Of a DNA stretch of 46,953 bases, positions 1 through 8,071 are shown one piece after another; the first letter of the stretch is position 1; each line of letters opens with the position of its first letter. Below the pieces are notes generated by a model. The model did not search any database. It was not told the origin of the DNA and saw nothing but the letters and a program-made list of their open reading frames with translations. The stretch comes from Flavobacteriales bacterium UBA5933 (GTDB lineage Bacteria; Bacteroidota; Bacteroidia; Flavobacteriales; Weeksellaceae), in NCBI GenBank assembly GCA_002430925.1, contig DJDD01000103.1, positions 1-46,953 on the forward strand, written 5' to 3'. Position numbers and translations under genes: made by a program.

Positions 1-16
1 GAGACAGCCTCTTTTT

Positions 17-640
17 TTATTTAAACATTTCTCTTGTAATAAAATCTTTTTCTAAACTCCAAGCTCTAGCTGGAGAATATTCTCTACCGTAGAAAATAAT
101 CTGAATATGTAATTTATTCCACAATTCTTTTGGAAATATTTTTTTTGCATCTTTTTCTGTTTCCTCAACATTTTTCCCCTTAGTTAATTTCCATAATTTC
201 ATCAAACGATGGATATGTGTATCTACAGGGAAAGCTGGATAACCAAACCATTGGGACATAACTACAGAAGCCGTTTTGTGTCCAACTCCTGGTAAAGCTT
301 CTAGCTCTTCAAAACCTTCAGGAACTTCACCATCATATTTTTCGACTAGAATTTCTGCTAGTCGCTTTATATTTTTAGCTTTTGTATTTGATAAACCAAT
401 TTGTCTAATATAATATTTTATTTCATCTACCTCCAACAAAGACATTGCTTTCGCATTAGCAGCTTTTGCAAATAACTCAGGAGTTACTTCATTCACTTTT
501 TTATCAGTTGTTTGGGCTGATAATAATACTGCTATTAATAATGTAAAAGCATCTTGATGATCAAGGGGAATTGGTGGTACAGGGTATAATTTTTCTAATT
601 CGTCTATCACAAACTGAATGCGCTCTTTCTTTAACATCAT
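17..640 (-). CDS. nth: Endonuclease III-like DNA glycosylase, no Fe-S cluster
   Basis: Base-excision repair glycosylase/AP lyase of the HhH-GPD family, acting on oxidised pyrimidines. The hairpin-helix motif LPGVGHKTA carries the catalytic Lys122, and FPVDTHIHR carries the catalytic Asp140. At 207 aa it has about the normal length, but the C-terminus, where E. coli Nth has its CX6CX2CX5C iron-sulfur loop, reads YGREYSPARAWSLEKDF and the whole protein has no cysteine. The cluster is therefore absent. From memory, relatives in Weeksellaceae end in a similar way, so this is probably a lineage trait rather than damage. The start is one of two adjacent Met codons. Divergent from bcp. Confidence 0.93.
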   Translation of the reverse strand: MMLKKERIQFVIDELEKLYPVPPIPLDHQDAFTLLIAVLLSAQTTDKKVNEVTPELFAKAANAKAMSLLEVDEIKYYIRQIGLSNTKAKNIKRLAEILVEKYDGEVPEGFEELEALPGVGHKTASVVMSQWFGYPAFPVDTHIHRLMKLWKLTKGKNVEETEKDAKKIFPKELWNKLHIQIIFYGREYSPARAWSLEKDFITREMFK

Positions 641-699
641 AAGATTTACTAAAACTTTGACGTAAAAATATTAAATTATATTCATTCTTTTACAACGAC

Positions 700-729
700 T
701 TGTTTTGTCGTGGTTATAATTTACTTTTG
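700..729 (+). promoter_or_regulatory. Bacteroidota-type promoter for bcp-recA
   Basis: TTG at 700-702 and TACTTTTG (matching TAnnTTTG) at 722-729, 19 bases apart, which is the -33/-7 arrangement of the Bacteroidota housekeeping sigma factor. Transcription would start near 735, leaving a leader of about 80 bases before bcp. A small inverted repeat (ACGAC, 6 bases, GTCGT) overlaps the -33 side. Confidence 0.6.
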
Positions 730-817
730 TAAAAGAAAAAGAGATATTTACAGAATAAAATTCTTGATTAAATATTAAATCATTATTTTTACGAGTAGTT
801 CTAAAAGATAATTCAAA

Positions 818-1267
818 ATGTTGAAAATAGGAGATAAAGTTCCAGATTTTAAAGGAATTGATCAAAATGAAAATACAGTTTCTTATCAAGATTATAAAGG
901 TAAAAAATTAGTTGTTTTCTTTTATCCAAAAGCAAGTACTCCAGGTTGTACAGCAGAAGCTTGTGATTTAAGAGACAACGAGAATGCTTTAAAAGCAAAA
1001 GGTTATCATTTAATTGGTATCAGTGCTGATCCTGTTGCAAAGCAAAAAAAGTTTGCTGATAAAAACGAATTACCATTTCCTTTATTAGCAGATGAGGATC
1101 ATACAATATTAAATGCCTTTGGAGTTTGGGGACCTAAAAAATTTATGGGAAAAGAATTTGATGGAATCCATAGAACAACATTTATTATTGATGAAAATGG
1201 AACAATTACAGATGTAATTGAAAAAGTAAAAACAAAAGAACACGCAAAACAAATTTTAGAAAAATAA
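818..1267 (+). CDS. bcp: Thioredoxin-dependent peroxiredoxin, BCP/PrxQ type
   Basis: Reduces hydroperoxides in the cytoplasm using thioredoxin. The motif YPKASTPGCTAEACDLRD contains the peroxidatic Cys44 and, five residues on, the resolving Cys49 typical of the BCP/PrxQ subfamily. The length of 149 aa is normal. recA begins 10 bases after its stop, so the two are probably co-transcribed from the promoter at 700-729. Linking an oxidative-stress enzyme with RecA and a divergent base-excision glycosylase makes sense as a small damage-defence neighbourhood (inference). Confidence 0.95.
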   Translation: MLKIGDKVPDFKGIDQNENTVSYQDYKGKKLVVFFYPKASTPGCTAEACDLRDNENALKAKGYHLIGISADPVAKQKKFADKNELPFPLLADEDHTILNAFGVWGPKKFMGKEFDGIHRTTFIIDENGTITDVIEKVKTKEHAKQILEK

Positions 1268-1277
1268 AAAAAATATA

Positions 1278-2339
1278 ATGAGCGATTTAGATAATAAAAA
1301 GAAAGCATTACAGCTAATATTAGATAAAATGGATAAAGCATACGGTAAAGGAACCGTAATGCGCATGGGAGATTCTGCAGTTGATGATAAAATTGAAGTT
1401 ATCCCTTCTGGATCTTTAGGTTTAGATTTAGCTTTAGGTGTAGGTGGTTATCCAAGAGGACGTGTAATAGAAATATACGGACCTGAATCTTCTGGTAAAA
1501 CAACTTTAACTCTTCACGCTATTGCAGAAGCACAAAAAGCTGGTGGAATCGCAGCTTTTGTTGATGCAGAGCATGCTTTCGACCGTTTTTATGCAGCTAA
1601 ATTAGGTGTTGATGTAGAAAATTTAATTATTTCTCAACCAGATAATGGTGAACAAGCTTTAGAGATTGCAGATAATTTAATCCGTTCTGGTGCAATAGAT
1701 ATTATCGTTATCGATTCTGTTGCTGCATTAACTCCAAAAGCTGAAATCGAAGGAGAAATGGGAGATTCTAGAATGGGATTACAAGCTCGTTTAATGTCTC
1801 AAGCATTAAGAAAATTAACTGGTACAATCAATAAAACAAAATGTACAGCAATTTTCATCAACCAATTACGTGAAAAAATTGGAGTTATGTTTGGTAACCC
1901 AGAAACAACAACTGGTGGTAATGCCTTAAAATTCTATGCTTCTGTTCGTTTAGATATTCGTCGTGCTACACAAATAAAAAGTGGTGATGAAGTAATAGGA
2001 AATCATGCCAAAGTAAAAGTTGTTAAAAACAAAGTTGCTCCTCCATTCCGCCAAGCAGAATTTGATATCATGTACGGTGAAGGTATTTCTAAAGTTGGTG
2101 AAGTACTAGACATGGGTGTTGAGAAAGGAATTGTTAACAAATCTGGTTCTTGGTATTCTTACAATGATAGCAAACTAGGTCAAGGTCGTGATGCTGTAAA
2201 AGAAGTATTAAAAGACAATCCTGAATTAGCTGAAGAAATTGAAGCTAAAATTGTTGCAGCAATAAAAGGTGAACCTATAGATGGAAAACCATCTGTTGAT
2301 AATCCAGATGATGAAGCTGAATTATTTACTGAAGATTAA
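1278..2339 (+). CDS. recA: RecA recombinase
   Basis: ATP-dependent strand-exchange protein and co-protease of the SOS response. Walker A is GPESSGKT at residues 68-75 and Walker B lies in the segment IDIIVIDSVAAL. The RecA signature region (ALRKLTGTINK through INQLREKIGVMFG) and the loop TTTGGNALKFYASVRLDIRR are intact. It has 353 aa with an acidic C-terminal tail (DDEAELFTED), as is normal. Second gene of bcp-recA, ended by the terminator at 2361-2393. No LexA-type operator was seen upstream. Confidence 0.99.
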   Translation: MSDLDNKKKALQLILDKMDKAYGKGTVMRMGDSAVDDKIEVIPSGSLGLDLALGVGGYPRGRVIEIYGPESSGKTTLTLHAIAEAQKAGGIAAFVDAEHAFDRFYAAKLGVDVENLIISQPDNGEQALEIADNLIRSGAIDIIVIDSVAALTPKAEIEGEMGDSRMGLQARLMSQALRKLTGTINKTKCTAIFINQLREKIGVMFGNPETTTGGNALKFYASVRLDIRRATQIKSGDEVIGNHAKVKVVKNKVAPPFRQAEFDIMYGEGISKVGEVLDMGVEKGIVNKSGSWYSYNDSKLGQGRDAVKEVLKDNPELAEEIEAKIVAAIKGEPIDGKPSVDNPDDEAELFTED

Positions 2340-2360
2340 TCTTTAATTAAAATAGAATAA

Positions 2361-2393
2361 AAAAATGCCTTTCATAAGAGAGGCATTTTTTTT
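2361..2393 (+). terminator. recA terminator
   Basis: Stem AAAAATGCCT (2361-2370) and AGGCATTTTT (2381-2390) with a 10-base loop and a run of T. The A-run on the other side means it could also stop transcription coming from thrC. Confidence 0.85.
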
Positions 2394-2433
2394 ATTGATA
2401 TTTTAAGTAACTCAATATATTTATAATTTATTT

Positions 2434-2527
2434 GGGCAAACCCTTCGGGACTGGCTTTCCGTTGCAATCTTTTATAATTGTTCATTGCATACAATTATAA
2501 AAGGATTTCCACTTCAATCCATTTTGC
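2434..2527 (+). repeat. Dispersed structured intergenic repeat, copy R1
   Basis: First of seven related elements. Outer stem GCAAA (2436-2440) with TTTGC (2523-2527); triloop hairpin CCC-TTC-GGG next to it; central stem around TCTTTTATAATTGT and ACAATTATAAAAGGA, with one unpaired base. Conserved flanks are GTTGCAATC before and GGATTTCCACTTCAATCC after the central stem. It lies between convergent recA and thrC and ends one base before the thrC stop codon. Confidence 0.85.
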
Positions 2528-2528
2528 A

Positions 2529-3839
2529 CTAAGCGTTATCTAATAACCATAATTTCAACTCCTCAAAATTATTTTCCATTGCAACTTTTTGCGAATTATT
2601 TTCATCTAATTCTTTTACAGCATCAGGATTACTTATTTTAGAACGAATTTCTTCCGAAAAAACTTCAGGAAATTTACATGGATGAGCAGTTGATAAAAAG
2701 ACAACTAATTCTTTATCATCCTTTTTCTTTAATTCATATTCTTTTGCAGCCTTCCAAGCAATCGCTGTATGTGGACACGCAATATAATTATATTTTTCAT
2801 CAATTTGTTTTATAGCTTCTACAGTTTCTTTATCAGAATAAGAAAATGATTCAATTTTAGATTTCAAATCATCTACATCATTTTCAAAAAATTCCATAAC
2901 TCTCACCCAATTACTAGGGCTACCAACATCCATTGCATTCGATAAAGTTTGCACTGATGGTTTAGGCTGATATTCATTCGTTTCAAAGAAATGAGGAACT
3001 GTATCATTTGCATTAGTTGCAGCTATAAAATGTTTTACTTTCAATCCCATTTTATATGCTAAAATTCCTGCTGTAATGTTACCAAAATTTCCACTTGGTA
3101 CAACGAAAGAAACCTTATCAAATCCTTCTCTTTTTGCATGAGCAAAAGCTTCAAAATAATAAAAAGATTGAGGAATTAATCTAGCAATATTAATAGAATT
3201 TGCTGAAGTTAAATTTAGTTGACTTTGTAAATCTTCATCTACAAAAGCTTGTTTCACTAAAGCTTGGCAATCATCAAAAGTTCCATCAATTTCTATTGCT
3301 CGTATATTTTTACCGTTCGTTGTTAATTGTAATTCTTGTATAGGAGAAACTTTACCTTTTGGATACAAAATAGTAACACGTGTTCCTTCAACTCCAAGAA
3401 ATCCTAAAGCAACTGCACCTCCTGTATCTCCAGAAGTTGCAACAAGAACATCTAATAACTGATCTTCCTTTTTCGAAAAATGAGCCATTACTCTACTCAT
3501 AAAACGAGCACCAAAATCTTTAAAAGCAAATGATGGTCCGTGAAATAATTCTAATACAGCTAAATCTTTTTCTAAAAAATTTAATGGAGCAGGAAAACTA
3601 ATCACCTCATCTACAATTTTATCTAAATCTTCTTTACTAAAATCATCTTTCAATAATTCATAACAAACATCTTTAGCAATTTCTTGAAAAGAAAAATTTT
3701 CGAATGAATTTAACCAATCTTCACTCATCACAGGAAGTTCTATCGGCATATATAAACCTTTATCTTTTGGTAATGATTGAAAAACTGCTTCCTGAAAACC
3801 TACTATATTATCTGCATTATTTGTACTATATAATTTCAT
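2529..3839 (-). CDS. thrC: Threonine synthase
   Basis: PLP enzyme converting O-phosphohomoserine to threonine, the last step of the pathway. The motif GPSFAFKDFGARF holds the PLP-binding Lys107, and ATSGDTGGAVALGFL is the phosphate-binding region. The 436 aa match the short bacterial/fungal class of ThrC. It is the last gene of thrA-thrB-thrC, starting 3 bases after thrB ends, so translation is probably coupled. Repeat R1 lies directly behind its stop. Confidence 0.97.
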   Translation of the reverse strand: MKLYSTNNADNIVGFQEAVFQSLPKDKGLYMPIELPVMSEDWLNSFENFSFQEIAKDVCYELLKDDFSKEDLDKIVDEVISFPAPLNFLEKDLAVLELFHGPSFAFKDFGARFMSRVMAHFSKKEDQLLDVLVATSGDTGGAVALGFLGVEGTRVTILYPKGKVSPIQELQLTTNGKNIRAIEIDGTFDDCQALVKQAFVDEDLQSQLNLTSANSINIARLIPQSFYYFEAFAHAKREGFDKVSFVVPSGNFGNITAGILAYKMGLKVKHFIAATNANDTVPHFFETNEYQPKPSVQTLSNAMDVGSPSNWVRVMEFFENDVDDLKSKIESFSYSDKETVEAIKQIDEKYNYIACPHTAIAWKAAKEYELKKKDDKELVVFLSTAHPCKFPEVFSEEIRSKISNPDAVKELDENNSQKVAMENNFEELKLWLLDNA

Positions 3840-3842
3840 GTT

Positions 3843-4829
3843 CTATTTCTTTACGTATGGTCCTTGTTTATTTATTTTTGATACAAAAGATAAGTGATCT
3901 ATATTTTTATCTTTTAAAAAATCTTCTATTGATAATGCTATATCCTTAGCTATATTTTGTTCATAAGACAAAGCCATAACAGTTGGACCTGAACCTGAAA
4001 TACCAAATGTTAAAGCTCCTTTATCTAATGAAATTTCTTTCATCTGATCAAAAAATGGGATTAATAAAGATCGGCTTGGTTCTATAATATAATCTTGCAT
4101 AGATCGACCAATTTCTGTGTAATCTTTCTCGTAAATAGCAGCAATTAAACTTGCTATATTTCCCCATTGTTTTACAGCTTTATCCAGAGAAACTTTATCT
4201 TTTATAAGTTTACGTGCATCTTTGGTTGGAACTTCTACTTTTGGATAAATTAAAGTAGCATATAAATCTTCTGGAACAGGTAAAGAACGAATAATTAATG
4301 GTTCACTTGAAGGAATCAATGTAATACCTCCGAATAAAGATGGACCTACATTATCTGCATGAGCAGAACCACAAGCAAGTCTTTCTCCTTCCATACAATA
4401 AGGAAGTAATTCATGTTTAGTTAATGGATTTCCTAATAATTCATTTAATGCAAAAATACCTGCTACAGTACTTGCTGCACTAGAACCTAATCCACTTCCT
4501 ATTGGCATTTTTTTATGCAGCTCAATTGATAAACCAAATGATTTGTCTAAACCTAAATCGCACAATAATTGCCATACAGAATGAGAAACTGTATTTTTTT
4601 GAACATCTAAAGGTAATTTACCTTCATCTCCTGTAATTTTTAGAATTTCTATTCCCAAAGATTCAGTTCTTTTCATGATAACCTCATCTCCTGGATAATC
4701 TACAGCAAAACCAAGAATATCATAACCACAAATCATATTAGCTACCGTTGCAGGAGCAAAAACATGAACTTGTTCTAAAAATTTATTTGAATCTAATTTT
4801 TCTTCTATTTTATCTAAAACTTGAAACAT
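3843..4829 (-). CDS. thrB: Homoserine kinase
   Basis: GHMP-family kinase phosphorylating homoserine. The ATP-binding motif PIGSGLGSSAAS is at residues 109-120, the N-terminal VFAPATVANMICGYD and the C-terminal GISGSGPTVMAL motifs are intact. The protein has 328 aa, with about 20 residues ahead of the usual start of the family; there is no later Met before the conserved part, so the first ATG is kept. It lies 9 bases after thrA and 3 bases before thrC in the same operon. Confidence 0.97.
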   Translation of the reverse strand: MFQVLDKIEEKLDSNKFLEQVHVFAPATVANMICGYDILGFAVDYPGDEVIMKRTESLGIEILKITGDEGKLPLDVQKNTVSHSVWQLLCDLGLDKSFGLSIELHKKMPIGSGLGSSAASTVAGIFALNELLGNPLTKHELLPYCMEGERLACGSAHADNVGPSLFGGITLIPSSEPLIIRSLPVPEDLYATLIYPKVEVPTKDARKLIKDKVSLDKAVKQWGNIASLIAAIYEKDYTEIGRSMQDYIIEPSRSLLIPFFDQMKEISLDKGALTFGISGSGPTVMALSYEQNIAKDIALSIEDFLKDKNIDHLSFVSKINKQGPYVKK

Positions 4830-4838
4830 TATTATATT

Positions 4839-7292
4839 TTATCGTATTGAACTTAAATTAACTAAATCAGCAAATACACCTCCTGCTGTAACTTCGGCTC
4901 CTGCACCAGGACCTTTTACGACTAAAGGTCTTTCTTTGTATCTTTCTGTTGTGAAAGAAATGATGTTATCACTTCCTGACAATGAATAAAAAGGATGTTG
5001 AGCATCAACTAACTCTAAAGAAATTGTAATTTTCCCATCCTCTAAAACTCCGATATAACGAATTACTTTTTGCTGACTTTCAGCTTTTAACTTTATTGAT
5101 TCGAAATATTCGTTTTCATCAACTAAAGATTGATAAAAATCTTCAACAGAAGGAGCTTCTAAACAAGATTTTGGTAAAATAGAATCAATTGTTACATCTT
5201 CAGCTTCTATTTGATATCCTGCATCACGAGCAAGTATTAACATTTTTCTCATGAAATCTACTCCACTTAAATCATCTCTTGGATCTGGTTCAGTATATCC
5301 TAATTCTTGCGCATTTTTAACCACTTCAGCAAAAGTAACTTCACCTTTAAAATGATTAAAAATATAAGAGATTGTTCCAGATAAAATTGCTTCAATTTTC
5401 AATAATCTATCTCCACTCATTTGTAAATCTTTCAATACACTTACAATTGGTAAACCTGCACCTACATTTGTTTCGTAAAGGAAATCTATTCCATATTTAC
5501 GAGCTGTTTGCTTCAGTTCTGCATATTCTTTATACGAAGATGAATTGGCTATTTTATTACATGTAACAACAGAAATACTACTTTCAAAAATTTGTTTATA
5601 GTATTTTGGTAAAGTTGAACTTGCTGTATTATCTACAAACACACAGTTAGGTAAATTAAAATGTTCCATTATAGAAATAAACTCATCCAAATTAGCTTCT
5701 AACTCAGAATTATTTAATTCATCTTTCCAATTTAACAAATCAATCCCATGTTCATTAAATATCATTTTCTTAGAATTACTAAGACCAACCAATTTAATTT
5801 CGATATCATTATTCTGAGATAAATATTCTTTTTGCTTCTCTAATTGATTTAAGAAAGTTGCTCCAATATTCCCAACACCGACATTGAATACATGAATTGT
5901 TTTATTTAAATGATTAAAAAATGCATCATGCACTGCATTTAATGATTTTGATAAATCATCTTCTTTTATCACAACAGAAATATTATATTCAGAAGAACCT
6001 TGCGCAATTGCTCTGACATTAATTCCGTTTCGTCCTAATGCGTAAAATAGTTTTCCAGAAACACCAATAGTTTGTTTCATGTTTTCTCCTACAATTGCAA
6101 TAATTCCTAAATTGTTTTCGACTTCAACAGGTTCTAATAATTTTGCCTGAATTTCTAATGCAAATTCTTCGTCAATCAATTCTTTTGCTTTATCTACCTC
6201 ATCATGTTTTACAGCTAAAGTGATACTATGTTCTGATGATGATTGAGTAATAAGAATAATATTAATATTTTGTTTGGCTAATAATGAAAATAATCTTCCA
6301 CTAAAACCTAATTTACCAACTAATCCACTTCCTTTTACATTAACCAATGAAACATCCTTGATAGAAGAAATCCCCTTAATTGGATATGGTGTTTTTTCTG
6401 ATTCGAATTGTATTCTTGTTCCTTTAAAATCTGGCTGAAAAGTATTCTTGATGACAATAGGAATTTTACGCTTGAAAGCAGGCGACATTGTTGGAGGATA
6501 AATTACTTTAGCTCCAAAATACGACAATTCCATTGCTTCTGTATACGATAAATTGTGCAGAGAAAATGCTTTTTTCACTAAACGTGGATCGGCAGTCATC
6601 ATACCATTTACATCTGTCCAAATTTCTATAACTTCTGCATCTAATGCCGCTGCTAATAAAGCTGCTGTATAATCTGAACCTCCACGACCTAAAGTTGTAA
6701 CTCTGCCCTCTTTATTTCCAGCAATAAAACCAGCAAAAACCAATAATTTATTTGGTTTACTTTCTACTAATTCTTTAATATTTTTAAATGAAACTTTTTC
6801 ATCTACATTGGCTTGCCCAAAATGACTATCAGTGATAATGTACTTTGAAGAATTAACAGCTTCTGCCTCGCCAACGTATTGATTTAATATTTTTGTAAGT
6901 AATAAAGTACTGCAACGTTCTCCGTAACTTATGATTAAATCTTTTGTTTGAAAACTTAGTTCTCTTAGAACAGAAACTCCTTGCAACAAATCATCTAACT
7001 CATTCATCAATAACTTTAATTGTGTAATGATTGGATTTTGATTTGTAATTTCTACCAATGATTTTATAATTTCAAAATGTTTATCTTGAAATTGTACCAA
7101 ATCGTTTTCATTAAAACTACCACGAGCAGCATCTTCAGCCATTTTAATTAATAAATTGGTCATACCTCCAATAGCTGAAGTCACCAATACAATTGATGTA
7201 TTTTTGGCTTTTTCTTTTTGAACAATTTCAATTAATGACTGAAGACTTTGTACTGAAGCTACAGAAGTTCCTCCAAATTTTAAGATTTTCAT
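4839..7292 (-). CDS. thrA: Bifunctional aspartate kinase/homoserine dehydrogenase I
   Basis: Catalyses the first and third steps from aspartate to homoserine. The N-terminal kinase starts KILKFGGTSVAS and has the GRGGSDYTAALLA nucleotide/aspartate region; two ACT-type regulatory segments follow (around LVNVKGSGLVGKLGFSGRLF and IAIVGENMKQTIGVSGKLF); the homoserine dehydrogenase half starts around IHVFNVGVGNIGATFL and carries GYTEPDPRDDLSGVD. I chose the ATG at 7292 (817 aa). The frame stays open to 7322, but the ATG there lies inside the upstream terminator hairpin and would add ten residues not seen in the family. Expression is controlled by the leader-peptide attenuator at 7315-7445. Confidence 0.97.
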   Translation of the reverse strand: MKILKFGGTSVASVQSLQSLIEIVQKEKAKNTSIVLVTSAIGGMTNLLIKMAEDAARGSFNENDLVQFQDKHFEIIKSLVEITNQNPIITQLKLLMNELDDLLQGVSVLRELSFQTKDLIISYGERCSTLLLTKILNQYVGEAEAVNSSKYIITDSHFGQANVDEKVSFKNIKELVESKPNKLLVFAGFIAGNKEGRVTTLGRGGSDYTAALLAAALDAEVIEIWTDVNGMMTADPRLVKKAFSLHNLSYTEAMELSYFGAKVIYPPTMSPAFKRKIPIVIKNTFQPDFKGTRIQFESEKTPYPIKGISSIKDVSLVNVKGSGLVGKLGFSGRLFSLLAKQNINIILITQSSSEHSITLAVKHDEVDKAKELIDEEFALEIQAKLLEPVEVENNLGIIAIVGENMKQTIGVSGKLFYALGRNGINVRAIAQGSSEYNISVVIKEDDLSKSLNAVHDAFFNHLNKTIHVFNVGVGNIGATFLNQLEKQKEYLSQNNDIEIKLVGLSNSKKMIFNEHGIDLLNWKDELNNSELEANLDEFISIMEHFNLPNCVFVDNTASSTLPKYYKQIFESSISVVTCNKIANSSSYKEYAELKQTARKYGIDFLYETNVGAGLPIVSVLKDLQMSGDRLLKIEAILSGTISYIFNHFKGEVTFAEVVKNAQELGYTEPDPRDDLSGVDFMRKMLILARDAGYQIEAEDVTIDSILPKSCLEAPSVEDFYQSLVDENEYFESIKLKAESQQKVIRYIGVLEDGKITISLELVDAQHPFYSLSGSDNIISFTTERYKERPLVVKGPGAGAEVTAGGVFADLVNLSSIR

Positions 7293-7314
7293 AGATTTTT
7301 TTTTAAAACATAAA

Positions 7315-7347
7315 AAAAGCATCTTCTTTTTAAGAGAAGATGCTTTT
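7315..7347 (-). terminator. Terminator of the thr operon attenuator
   Basis: Stem GCATCTTCT (7319-7327) and AGAAGATGC (7335-7343), extended by A/T pairs, followed on the minus strand by a run of seven T. It ends about 25 bases before the thrA ATG, so it lies inside the operon leader. Its first arm can instead pair with the segment at 7375-7386 (GGGGGATCTTTT on the minus strand) with one bulged C, which would be the antiterminator. Confidence 0.85.
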
Positions 7348-7385
7348 CATAATACGATTTTATTTAAAATACATAAAAGATCCCC

Positions 7386-7445
7386 CTAAGTGTTTTCACT
7401 AAAGGTAATCGTAATAATAATTGTATTTAAACTATTTCTTTTCAT
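7386..7445 (-). CDS. thrL: thr operon leader peptide
   Basis: Short ORF of 19 codons, MKRNSLNTIIITITFSENT, with 4 Thr and 4 Ile codons, between a promoter-like sequence and a Rho-independent terminator just ahead of thrA. It resembles the E. coli ThrL peptide in its first residues (MKR) and in its alternating Thr/Ile run. The antiterminator arm GGGGGATCTTTT starts on the last base of its stop codon. A ribosome that reaches the stop would cover this arm and let the terminator form; a ribosome stalled on Thr or Ile codons would leave it free. No Shine-Dalgarno is seen, as usual in this phylum. Confidence 0.85.
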   Translation of the reverse strand: MKRNSLNTIIITITFSENT

Positions 7446-7454
7446 TATTTGATA

Positions 7455-7484
7455 CTAAATTACAATGATTTTCTAATAAAACAA
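7455..7484 (-). promoter_or_regulatory. Likely promoter of the thr operon
   Basis: On the minus strand, TTG (7484-7482), 19 bases, then TAATTTAG (7462-7455), one mismatch from TAnnTTTG. The start of transcription would fall only a few bases before the leader-peptide ATG, so the leader peptide mRNA would be nearly leaderless. Confidence 0.45.
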
Positions 7485-7548
7485 ATATTTTTTTGATTTA
7501 TTTATATTATTTTATTCTCAACAATATATTATCATTAAACAACAACTT

Positions 7549-7649
7549 GCGTTAGGGACAGCAGCGGCATCCTTTTTACTGAAAATTGAACATCGTGAAA
7601 ATTGTAAGTAAAAAGATATAGCGTATGGCCCGACCAAAGGGAACGCCCC
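7549..7649 (-). repeat. Dispersed structured intergenic repeat, copy R2
   Basis: In minus orientation: outer stem GCGTT (7646-7642) with AACGC (7553-7549), a different pair from the other copies; hairpin CCCTTTGG; conserved CGCTATATC before and GGATGCCGCT after a central stem (TCTTTTTACT with AGTAAAAAGGA). The inner loop contains the direct repeat TGAAAATTG. It lies between the divergent thr operon and the MazG gene. The rest of the gap (7650-7743) shows only weak promoter-like sequence. Confidence 0.8.
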
Positions 7650-7743
7650 AAATAATATCTAAGTAAGTTTAAAAAGAAATACAACATCAATTAAATTCAT
7701 TTATTTGTACTTTTACAATTAATTATATTTTAATACTTGAAAA

Positions 7744-8070
7744 ATGAGCCTTAAACAAGCACAATTAGATGTTGACAATTGGATAAAAGAACATGGTGTT
7801 CGTTACTTTAATGAATTGACAAATATGGCACAATTGACTGAAGAAGTTGGTGAAGTTGCTCGTATTATTGCTCGTCGTTATGGTGAACAATCAGAAAAAG
7901 AATCAGATAAAAATAAAGATTTAGGTGAAGAATTGGCCGATGTAATTTTTGTTGCACTTTGCCTTGCTAACCAAACTGGTGTTGATTTGGAGTCTGCTTT
8001 TTACAAAAAATTAGATTACAAAACAGAACGCGACCACGATCGTCATAAAAACAATGAAAAATTAAAATAA
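7744..8070 (+). CDS. MazG-like nucleotide pyrophosphohydrolase
   Basis: Small all-alpha NTP pyrophosphatase of the MazG superfamily, 108 aa. The metal-binding ExxE of EEVGEV and the downstream EELADVIF segment give the EExxE-12-28-ExxD type motif. Enzymes of this size usually hydrolyse non-canonical or excess (d)NTPs to monophosphates, but the substrate cannot be read from sequence. The aroA start codon follows its stop after one base, so the two are translated from one message; this pairing occurs in other Flavobacteriia (from memory). Confidence 0.85.
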   Translation: MSLKQAQLDVDNWIKEHGVRYFNELTNMAQLTEEVGEVARIIARRYGEQSEKESDKNKDLGEELADVIFVALCLANQTGVDLESAFYKKLDYKTERDHDRHKNNEKLK

Positions 8071-8071
8071 A

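Noticed and set aside
671..889. Small ORFs opposite or between genes (for example at 671-889 minus, 3704-3949 plus, 41531-41875 minus)
   Set aside because: They are A+T-rich shadows of real genes or promoters, without family features or own start signals.
7293..7322. Longer start for thrA at 7322
   Set aside because: These ten codons lie inside the attenuator terminator and its T-run, and the family starts at MKILKFGG.
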